Positions 1-5,961 of a stretch of 11,158 bases of DNA are shown here, piece after piece. Within the stretch, counting starts at the first letter, position 1. The number at the start of each line of letters is the position of its first letter. The stretch comes from an uncultured Bacilli bacterium (GTDB taxonomy: Bacteria > Bacillota_I > Bacilli_A > RFN20 > CAG-288), in contig CAOSOP010000024.1 of assembly GCA_948525355.1 (NCBI GenBank), forward strand, positions 1 to 11,158. Direction: 5' to 3'. A program made the position numbers and the translations under genes. The notes under the pieces are model-generated. The model was not told the origin of the DNA. It saw nothing but the letters and a program-made list of their open reading frames with translations, and ran no database searches.

Positions 1-103
1 TTGTGTAGCCGTAACGGAGCGGCGCTCCGCCCTCGATATCCCCTCGGCCGCTCCCTGGGGTCGCAGCCTCGGGGAGGTGATAGGAGGTGGAGGCGAGCTA
101 CAA
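1..103 (-). repeat. GC-rich dispersed element, left copy
   Basis: This block is strikingly GC-rich against AT-rich surroundings and stops abruptly near position 103. Read on the minus strand, positions 97 to 43 align without gaps to 11104-11158 on the plus strand, with 40 of 55 positions identical by my hand count, including a shared run CCACCTCCTATC. The block contains a 6-bp stem with a 3-nt loop (CGGAGC at 15-20, GCTCCG at 24-29) and is bounded by a 6-bp inverted pair, TGTAGC at 4-9 and GCTACA at 97-102. I see no start codon with a ribosome site, so I do not call a gene. It could be a short interspersed repeat or a structured RNA element. The left edge may lie outside the window. Confidence 0.55.
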
Positions 104-170
104 ATAATTAACTATTCAGTACAAATATAATATTTATAATAAAAATATATTATATATAATATTGTAACTA

Positions 171-179
171 TGATATAAT
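171..179 (+). promoter_or_regulatory. Extended -10 promoter for gpsB
   Basis: TG at 171-172, one spacer base, then a perfect TATAAT at 174-179 forms an extended -10 element. No good -35 hexamer lies 16-18 bp upstream, which extended -10 promoters tolerate. The predicted start of transcription near 186 falls at the ribosome site, so the leader would be only about 10 nt. The DNA from 104 to 170 is almost pure A/T, so chance TATAAT-like matches are common here. The ATG-proximal position and the TGn extension are what support this call. Confidence 0.45.
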
Positions 180-196
180 AAGCACAGGAGGTTTAT

Positions 197-559
197 ATGC
201 CACTTGATTTAAAACTTGATTCAAACAAAATATTTCACAAAGTATTTGAAGGAACCAAGCCAGGATATAATGGTTTACAGGTTGATACATTTTTAGATAT
301 AGTGATAAAAGATTATGAAGCTATTGAAAAATATGTAGTTGAAACGGATCAAACTATTGATAATCTAACTAAATCAAATAAGCTATTAAAGACTCGCTTA
401 TCTATGGTTGAAGCACAAAAAGTTGTTTTAGAAGAAAAACTTAAAAATATTTCTGACAATGAAAATGCTTCACTATCAAACTTGGAGCTTCTTAAAAGAA
501 TTTCAAGTTTAGAGAATGCTCTTTTTAAAGCAGGTATTAACCCCAGCGCAATTAAATGA
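197..559 (+). CDS. gpsB: Cell-division adaptor GpsB (DivIVA family)
   Basis: GpsB is a small cytoplasmic DivIVA-related coiled-coil protein that docks peptidoglycan synthases at the division site in Bacillota. The N-terminal DivIVA lipid-binding/adaptor domain is visible: K-x-F followed by GY at residues 23-24 and VDTFLD at 29-34, then a coiled coil over about 35-85. The C-terminal stretch LLKRISSLENALF at 98-110 closely resembles the C-terminal trimerisation segment of Bacillus GpsB (ILKRLSNLE...VF). This separates it from long DivIVA proteins. At 120 residues it is slightly longer than the roughly 98-residue Bacillus protein because the linker is longer. AGGAGG at 186-191, 5 nt before ATG, fixes the start. 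In Bacillus subtilis gpsB also lies next to rnpB, and here rnpB follows at once. Confidence 0.9.
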   Translation: MPLDLKLDSNKIFHKVFEGTKPGYNGLQVDTFLDIVIKDYEAIEKYVVETDQTIDNLTKSNKLLKTRLSMVEAQKVVLEEKLKNISDNENASLSNLELLKRISSLENALFKAGINPSAIK

Positions 560-560
560 G

Positions 561-904
561 ATTAATTCCAGCCTGGATGACAGCTAGCTCATGCTAGAGG
601 AAAGTCCATGCTCGCACTTTCTGTGATGAAAGTAGTGTTTGTGCCAAAGGAAAAAATAACTTTGGGCAAGGAGGAGTCCTTGACGGCGGAGAAGGTCTTC
701 ACTTCGGTATGACTGTATCCATAAAGCTCCACAGTGACGAATTAAGCGGAAACGTTTAAGTGAAACGCGGAAAGCCCCTCAAGCGAGAAACCTAAATTTT
801 GGTAAGGGAAGATGAATGTGAGAAACGAATCACAAACATCAAGCGCAAGCTTAGATAAATTGTCATCCTCGACAAAACATGGCTTATAGGGCTGGAAACT
901 CACG
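561..904 (+). ncRNA. rnpB: RNase P RNA, bacterial type B
   Basis: This is the catalytic RNA of ribonuclease P, which trims the 5' leader from precursor tRNAs. The universally conserved cores are present: GAGGAAAGTCC and the following ATGCTCGCAC at 597-617, CACAGTGACG near 730-739, the GAAACGCGGAAAGCCCCTC and GCGAGAAACC segments around 762-792, AATTTTGGTA after them, and GACAAAACATGGCTTA at 871-886, which forms P4 with the 5' core. The outer helix P1 is a perfect 8-bp pairing of 566-573 (TTCCAGCC) with 890-897 (GGCTGGAA). The order and spacing match the Bacillus-type (B) architecture. The exact ends are inferred from P1, give or take about 5 nt. The gene begins right after the gpsB stop and ends about 14 nt before the pgsA start, with no visible terminator on either side. 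Confidence 0.96.
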
Positions 905-918
905 AAAAGGAAGGTACT

Positions 919-1578
919 ATGAATACACCAAACAAAATTACACTAACAAGATTCATTATGGCAATTGTAATAGTTATACTTATGGTAATCCCTTTTAGTG
1001 TGTGGCCTGAATCAATGACAAATCCTTTATTTGATGGTGGATTCAATATAGTTCAAATAATTACAACTATGTTGTTTATCTTAGCAGCAGTTTCAGATGC
1101 TATCGATGGTCATCTTGCAAGAAAGCATAATCTAGTTACTAATTTTGGTAAATTTTTAGATCCTCTTGCTGATAAATTTCTTGTCAATTCAGTTTTAATA
1201 ATTCTCTGTGCCTGTGCAAATACTGGTTCAAACAAATTAATTACACATGACATTATTTATATGTTTTTTATTCTTGATACAGTCCTGATGATTGGACGCG
1301 ACATTGCAGTAGATGGATTAAGGCTTGTCGCTAGTGTTAATGGTGAAGTCATAGCAGCAAATATTTATGGTAAAATTAAAACAGTTATGCAAATGATAGT
1401 TTTACCAATATTAATGCTAGGTGGATTCCCCTATTCTTTATTAACACTCGCTAATGTTAGTGAAGATGTTATTTCAGGTATAAGCCTTGCACTATTAACT
1501 ATTACTTGCATCATGAGTTTGATTTCTGGTGTTATTTATATTTATCGTGGTAAAAAGATGCTGAAAGGAGGTAAATGA
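919..1578 (+). CDS. pgsA: CDP-diacylglycerol--glycerol-3-phosphate 3-phosphatidyltransferase
   Basis: This membrane enzyme joins CDP-diacylglycerol and glycerol-3-phosphate to give phosphatidylglycerophosphate, the committed step to phosphatidylglycerol. The full CDP-alcohol phosphatidyltransferase signature is present: D60, D63-G64, A67-R68, G77, D81 and D85 in the spacing D-x2-D-G-x2-A-R-x8-G-x3-D-x3-D. A PgsA-type GRDIAVDGLR follows at 126-135. Hydrophobic segments lie near 8-27, 44-58, 86-100, 112-125, 155-168 and 185-208. At 219 residues it is longer than the usual 180-195. The extra length sits in the loop after the first helix (about 28-43) and around 101-110. AGGAAGG at 908-914 supports the ATG. 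The stop overlaps the first possible start of the next gene, and the order pgsA-cinA-recA is common in Bacillota. Confidence 0.93.
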   Translation: MNTPNKITLTRFIMAIVIVILMVIPFSVWPESMTNPLFDGGFNIVQIITTMLFILAAVSDAIDGHLARKHNLVTNFGKFLDPLADKFLVNSVLIILCACANTGSNKLITHDIIYMFFILDTVLMIGRDIAVDGLRLVASVNGEVIAANIYGKIKTVMQMIVLPILMLGGFPYSLLTLANVSEDVISGISLALLTITCIMSLISGVIYIYRGKKMLKGGK

Positions 1579-1580
1579 TT

Positions 1581-2096
1581 ATGATTCAGCAGTTATTTAA
1601 AAAACTTGAAAAAGAAGGACTACAATTATCTTCTGTCGAAAGTTTAACAGGTGGTTTGTTCGCCGCTTCCATTACATCTGTTCCAGGAGCTTCAAATGTT
1701 TTTTCCGGTGGCGCAGTTACATATTCAAACACATCAAAAATAAAGTTTGGTGTTTCAGAAGAAACATTAAAGGAACATGGTGCAATATCTAAAGAAACAG
1801 CCGTTGAGATGGTTAAAGCATGTGTGCAAAACTTACCATCACAAGTAGCAATTAGTTTTACTGGAAATGCCGGCCCAAGTGCTAGCGAAGGAAAAGTTGT
1901 CGGTTTAGTTTATATTTCTATAATAATTAAAAAAGACAACATTGAAAAGCTTTACAATTATCGCTTAAATCTTGACGGTGATCGTGCCATGATTCGTGAA
2001 CAATGTGTCAATTTCGGTATTAAGACGATAATGGATAAATTGATGGAGCTCTTCCCTGAAGAAGAAGTACAAGAAAAAGAAGAAAATAAAGATTAA
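1581..2096 (+). CDS. cinA: CinA C-terminal domain protein / NMN amidohydrolase (PncC-like)
   Basis: The gene encodes only the C-terminal CinA domain (171 residues). It lacks the N-terminal molybdopterin-binding-like domain of full-length CinA as found in Bacillus. The family hydrolyses nicotinamide mononucleotide to nicotinate mononucleotide in pyridine-nucleotide salvage. Visible motifs are VESLTGG at 19-25 (family AESCTGG), GGAVTYSN..K at 43-53 and TGNAGP at 94-99. S21 and K53 sit 32 residues apart, as in the Ser/Lys pair I recall for NMN deamidases. The glycine-rich stretch after TGNAGP (SASEGKVVG) departs from the usual GG...KPVG. The tail is acidic. An ATG at 1575 overlaps the pgsA stop but lies only 3 nt after AGGAGG (1566-1571). 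The ATG at 1581 has 9-nt spacing and is preferred. The gene is translationally coupled to pgsA and sits just upstream of recA. Confidence 0.85.
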   Translation: MIQQLFKKLEKEGLQLSSVESLTGGLFAASITSVPGASNVFSGGAVTYSNTSKIKFGVSEETLKEHGAISKETAVEMVKACVQNLPSQVAISFTGNAGPSASEGKVVGLVYISIIIKKDNIEKLYNYRLNLDGDRAMIREQCVNFGIKTIMDKLMELFPEEEVQEKEENKD

Positions 2097-2100
2097 TCAA

Positions 2101-2129
2101 TATAAAATAGGTAAATCACCTACTTTATA
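2101..2129 (+). promoter_or_regulatory. Hairpin in the cinA-recA gap
   Basis: A near-perfect inverted repeat fills half of the 58-nt gap before recA. TATAAA (2101-2106) pairs with TTTATA (2124-2129), then after one A/C mismatch TAGGT (2108-2112) pairs with ACCTA (2118-2122) around a 5-nt loop. No T-run follows, so it is not a typical intrinsic terminator. It could be a processing site, a messenger-stabilising structure ahead of recA, or a protein-binding palindrome. It is not the GAAC-N4-GTTC LexA box of Bacillus. Confidence 0.5.
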
Positions 2130-2154
2130 GACTATATTAATTAGAGGGAGTATT

Positions 2155-3210
2155 ATGGCAACTAAAAAAGAAAAACTAAGTATTGATCAAATGGATGCTA
2201 ACGAAAGACTTGAGGATTGTTTGAAAAAAATTGAAGTCAGTTTCGGTAAAGGCTCTATTATGCGTTTAGGTGATAGAGTTACTGTTGATGTTGGTGTTAT
2301 TAAAACTGGTTCATTTCAATTGGACCACGCATTAGGATGTGGTGGTTATCCTAAAGGAAGAATCATCGAAATATTTGGTCCAGAGTCAACTGGTAAAACT
2401 ACACTTGCTCTTCATGCAATTGCTGAATGTCAAAAGGCTGGTGGTCGAGCAGCATTCATCGATGCAGAACACGCAATAGATCCTGAATATGCAAAAGTTT
2501 TAGGAGTTAATATCGATGAATTGATTTTATCGCAACCAGATAGTGGTGAACAGGCTCTTGAAATCGTCAATATGCTTGCCGATTCTCGAGCAATAGACTT
2601 GATTATTGTTGACTCAGTTGCCGCTCTTGTTCCTAAAGCAGAAGTGGAAGGAACTTTTGAAGAAAATAACAACATAGGTCTTCAAGCTCGACTTATGTCA
2701 CGTTCACTTCGTAAAGTGGCTTCAAAGCTTAACAAATCACTCTGCTCGATTATCTTTATCAACCAAATAAGAGAAAAACTTTCACTCAGTTCTTTTATTC
2801 CTGGTTCTAATGAAACAACATCTGGTGGTCGAGCATTAAAGTTTTACGCATCTATTAGAATCGATATTCGCCGTGGCGAAGCATTAAAAGATAGTGAAAA
2901 CAATAATTTCGGTAATATCGCATTAATTAAGATTGTTAAAAACAAAGTTGCCCCACCATTTAAAAGCGTTAGAGCGGCAATGATTTACGGAAAAGGAATT
3001 GATCACACATATGAAGTATTTGATGTTGCGGTTGGATTCAACATCATCAAAAAATCCGGTGCCTGGTTCTCCTATGAAGATGAAAGAATCGCTCAAGGAA
3101 AACAAAACGGTGTGCAGTTCTTAAATGATAATCCCGACGTCCTCGCAAAAATTGAAAAACAAATTAACGAAAAATATGCAGCTGGTGAAACACCAGATAT
3201 GAAGAAATAA
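2155..3210 (+). CDS. recA: Recombinase RecA
   Basis: RecA is the ATP-dependent strand-exchange protein of homologous recombination and the trigger of SOS repressor cleavage. The protein is full length (351 residues). Walker A GPESTGKT is at 75-82, Walker B LIIVD at 149-153, the region FINQIREK at 201-208, and the family segment GGRALKFYASIRIDIRR at 224-240. The C-terminal domain carries GAWFSYEDERIAQGKQN. The start is supported by GAGGGAG at 2144-2150. Both DNA-contact loops are unusual. Loop L1 reads EGTFEENNNIGL (165-176) instead of the nearly invariant EGE-x-GDSH-x-GL and is one residue longer. Loop L2 reads KLSLSSFIPGSNETT (208-222) in place of K-x-GVMFGNPETT and is three residues longer. 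The acidic C-terminal tail of the E. coli protein is missing. No LexA-type box is visible upstream. Confidence 0.97.
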   Translation: MATKKEKLSIDQMDANERLEDCLKKIEVSFGKGSIMRLGDRVTVDVGVIKTGSFQLDHALGCGGYPKGRIIEIFGPESTGKTTLALHAIAECQKAGGRAAFIDAEHAIDPEYAKVLGVNIDELILSQPDSGEQALEIVNMLADSRAIDLIIVDSVAALVPKAEVEGTFEENNNIGLQARLMSRSLRKVASKLNKSLCSIIFINQIREKLSLSSFIPGSNETTSGGRALKFYASIRIDIRRGEALKDSENNNFGNIALIKIVKNKVAPPFKSVRAAMIYGKGIDHTYEVFDVAVGFNIIKKSGAWFSYEDERIAQGKQNGVQFLNDNPDVLAKIEKQINEKYAAGETPDMKK

Positions 3211-3211
3211 T

Positions 3212-3242
3212 AAAAACTCAGGATTTAACATCCTGAGTTTTT
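3212..3242 (+). terminator. Bidirectional intrinsic terminator, recA / DegV gene
   Basis: A perfect 13-bp stem (AAAAACTCAGGAT at 3212-3224 with ATCCTGAGTTTTT at 3230-3242) encloses a 5-nt loop. The stem has a run of T on its 3' side in either direction. It lies 2 nt after the recA stop and 10 nt from the stop of the convergent DegV-family gene, so it probably ends both transcripts. Confidence 0.9.
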
Positions 3243-3251
3243 ATTTCTTCT

Positions 3252-4121
3252 TTATTCTTCGTCAACTCCAGTGAGTGATATTCCGAATCCACTATTTCCT
3301 AGATGAACAAGGAACACAGGACCAACGCTAGTTGCGACTGTATATTCAACATTTGTATAGTTCTTATTGACCATTTCTATCATCTTATCGACATGTTCTT
3401 TATTATTGCCTAAGAAAATGAAACGGCATAAGACTTTCTTAAATCTTGAAGCATAATCAGCAATCTGGTTCATATAATATTTAATTATATTAATGGTAGT
3501 TCTCTCTTTCTTTGTTAAAACTAGTTTTCCATCTATCATCTCGATTATAGGCTTAATTTTAAATAGCAATCCGAGTGCACAAGATAGTTTTGATAATCTA
3601 CCACCGCGGAATAAGTGTTTTAAATCAAATATCGTAAAGCTTAAGTGAGAATTCTTTAAATACTTTTCAGCCTTACCAGTAAACTCTTTGAAACTGATAT
3701 CCTTTTTAAACAAAGGTTCAAGAGCATATAGAACATTTGTCAATCCGTAATTATTTAATAGTGTATTTAGAACTACAACATGTTCTTTCTTTTCTTCTGC
3801 AAGAATATCTACTGCCATTTTTGCAACTTCATAAGTTGCGGAGTTCTCCTTAGAAAGAGTTAATACCAATATATCCTCTATTCCTTCCTCAAAAAACTCA
3901 TTATAAGCTTTTTCAAATTCACCTATTGAAGGTGAAGAAGATTTCAAATCCTTGCAGTTTTCAAGCCTTGAAACGATTTCTTCATCTTTAATATCTGTCT
4001 CACAACGATTGTTACCATCAACAGTAACATGTAAAGAGACAACTTTAAATGGTATCTTCTCTTTAATCTCTTCAGGTATTTGTGTTGTTGAATCTAGGAC
4101 TATGCCTACTCTAGTTTTCAT
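3252..4121 (-). CDS. DegV family fatty-acid-binding protein
   Basis: DegV/FakB proteins are two-domain cytoplasmic proteins that bind a fatty acid. FakB members present it to the kinase FakA for phosphorylation and entry into phospholipid synthesis. Family marks in order are DSTTQIP at 10-16, SSSPS at 61-65 (equivalent of the TSQPS lipid-headgroup motif), LTLSKENSATY at 88-97, FRGGRLSK at 171-178 and the C-terminal SVGPVFLVHLGNSGFG at 265-280. At 289 residues it has normal length. AGGAGG at 4132-4127, 5 nt upstream, fixes the ATG. It is the last gene of a three-gene operon, only 9 nt after the second ABC subunit. No fakA kinase is present here, so whether it is a true FakB or another DegV subtype is open. 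Confidence 0.88.
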   Translation of the reverse strand: MKTRVGIVLDSTTQIPEEIKEKIPFKVVSLHVTVDGNNRCETDIKDEEIVSRLENCKDLKSSSPSIGEFEKAYNEFFEEGIEDILVLTLSKENSATYEVAKMAVDILAEEKKEHVVVLNTLLNNYGLTNVLYALEPLFKKDISFKEFTGKAEKYLKNSHLSFTIFDLKHLFRGGRLSKLSCALGLLFKIKPIIEMIDGKLVLTKKERTTINIIKYYMNQIADYASRFKKVLCRFIFLGNNKEHVDKMIEMVNKNYTNVEYTVATSVGPVFLVHLGNSGFGISLTGVDEE

Positions 4122-4130
4122 TGTTACCTC

Positions 4131-5960
4131 CTAACTATTGCTTTGACTCTCATCGACATTTTCATTATTACCAAGGAATTGTGCGTTATATAAATCTGCA
4201 TAGAAGCCACCCTTTTCAAGAAGTTCTTGATGGCTTCCTTTTTCAATTATATGACCCTTATTCATTACTAATATCAATTTAGCGTTTTTAATTGTCGATA
4301 AACGGTGAGCTATTACAAATGTTGTACGGTTTTTCATCATATTAGTCATAGCATCTTGTAATAACTTTTCTGTTCTGGTATCGACTGAAGAAGTAGCTTC
4401 ATCAAGGATCAATATTCTAGGACGACTTAGTATCGCTCGAGCAATGGTCAATAATTGCTTTTGACCTTGCGATACATTGCTTCCTTCTTCATTTAATATT
4501 GTATCATAACCATCAGGTAAAGTCATAATGAAATGATGTGCATGTGCTTCTTTAGCAGCTTCAATTATTTCTTCTCGTGTAGCATCAATATTTCCGTAAG
4601 CAATATTTTCGGCAATAGTTCCATTAAATAACCAAGTATCTTGCAAAACCATTCCTATTTGGTTTCTTATTGAAGAACGTGTGTAATCTCTTATATCAAC
4701 TCCATCAATAAGTATTTCGCCTTTATCAACCTCATAAAACCTCATTATCAAGTTAACAAGAGTTGTTTTTCCCGCACCTGTTGGACCGACAATAGCGATT
4801 GAATCGCCAGGTTCAACGACTAAGTCAAGATTTTCAATGAGTGGAGTATCCTTAGAATAGGAAAAGAAGACATCTTTGAACTCAACATGACCTTTGATAT
4901 TTTCATCAGCGATAATTGCATTCTCTTTATCACTTGGCTGATCTTTAGCGTCTAATATTGCATAAACTCTAGCCGTAGCAGCATTGGTTTGCTGCAAATA
5001 TGAAGATAACTCACCTATTTGTTGTATTGGTTGTTGGAATATATTTAAGAACATGAAGAAGGCAACAATCATACTTGCATCTTTTAAAACACCTGCCAAA
5101 ACACAAATAAAGACGTAGGCAAGATTATGAATAAATTGCATGACTGGGAAAATCATATTTGTTAATGTAAATGCTTTAAATCCCGCATTAGCTAAATTTG
5201 TCGATTCAAGATTAAAGTCATTTTCAAAATCTTCTTCTTTATTAAAAAGCTTTATTACCTTGAATCCTGAATAAGCTTCCTCAACTTTACTATTTACACT
5301 TCCAAGCATTTTCTGTTGCTTAATAAACAGAGGTTGTGAAAACTTAGTTATGAATAGTGCTAATGCCATACAAATTGGAAAAGTTGCGATAGCCACAAGT
5401 CCACACTGCCAGTTGACAACAAGCATAGCAATACTTGTACCAATCAATAAGCAAATTGCTTTGATGAGCTGTGTTACGATTTGTTGTATAGAAGTAGTTA
5501 TGAGATCTATATCGTTAGATACTCTTGAAATAATATCACCATTAGTTGTTTTATCAAAAAACTCTAAAGGTAATTTATCTAATTTTAACTTTACATCATT
5601 TCTTAATCGATACATTATCCTTCCAGTAACCTTACTTACAGTAAAATCAGCAATAAACTGGAATGTACACATGACAACATAAATTGCGGCGATAATTCCA
5701 ACCTTTATTAATAAAAGAGAAACATCGACATCAATCAATCCTGTCAAAGGATCGACAACAAGGATTTCTTGCATTGTCGCTTCACTGGTTAAATCCTTAA
5801 AAAACACAGGTCCAATTATTTGAAAAACAGCAGCGATGACAACTGAAACCACGACAATTATAAGAAGAGGAAGCATCGGTTTCATCATCTTAAAAAGTCT
5901 TTTTAACGAACCTTTATTCTTTTCTTTTGACTTCATAGGTATTTTTTCTACTTTGTTCAT
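4131..5960 (-). CDS. ABC half-exporter, catalytic-site subunit (LmrD/TM288-like)
   Basis: This is a membrane-spanning half-transporter with an exporter-type transmembrane domain (about six helices, residues 25-330) fused to a nucleotide-binding domain (609 residues). Walker A GPTGAGKTT is at 392-400, the signature reads VSQGQ at 496-500, Walker B ILILDE at 516-521 has the catalytic Glu, and the switch His is present in IAHRLST (H552). Together with the degenerate partner encoded just upstream it fits heterodimeric exporters such as LmrCD or TM287/288, in which one ATP site is active. In those pairs the subunit with the intact Glu carries the altered signature, as here. The reading frame stays open upstream to a TTG at 6029, inside the partner gene. 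The ATG at 5960 is preferred because it lies 1 nt after the partner's stop, indicating coupled translation. The ribosome site is weak. The substrate could be drugs or lipids. Confidence 0.9.
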   Translation of the reverse strand: MNKVEKIPMKSKEKNKGSLKRLFKMMKPMLPLLIIVVVSVVIAAVFQIIGPVFFKDLTSEATMQEILVVDPLTGLIDVDVSLLLIKVGIIAAIYVVMCTFQFIADFTVSKVTGRIMYRLRNDVKLKLDKLPLEFFDKTTNGDIISRVSNDIDLITTSIQQIVTQLIKAICLLIGTSIAMLVVNWQCGLVAIATFPICMALALFITKFSQPLFIKQQKMLGSVNSKVEEAYSGFKVIKLFNKEEDFENDFNLESTNLANAGFKAFTLTNMIFPVMQFIHNLAYVFICVLAGVLKDASMIVAFFMFLNIFQQPIQQIGELSSYLQQTNAATARVYAILDAKDQPSDKENAIIADENIKGHVEFKDVFFSYSKDTPLIENLDLVVEPGDSIAIVGPTGAGKTTLVNLIMRFYEVDKGEILIDGVDIRDYTRSSIRNQIGMVLQDTWLFNGTIAENIAYGNIDATREEIIEAAKEAHAHHFIMTLPDGYDTILNEEGSNVSQGQKQLLTIARAILSRPRILILDEATSSVDTRTEKLLQDAMTNMMKNRTTFVIAHRLSTIKNAKLILVMNKGHIIEKGSHQELLEKGGFYADLYNAQFLGNNENVDESQSNS

Positions 5961-5961
5961 A

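Noticed and set aside
43..97. GC-rich elements as protein-coding fragments
   Set aside because: A shared peptide pattern exists in one frame, but the two copies differ equally in all codon positions, a stop lies in frame just upstream, and no start or ribosome site is visible.
2101..2129. Intrinsic terminator between cinA and recA
   Set aside because: The stem is followed by GACTATATTAATT with no T-run, and pgsA-cinA-recA is commonly one transcription unit.
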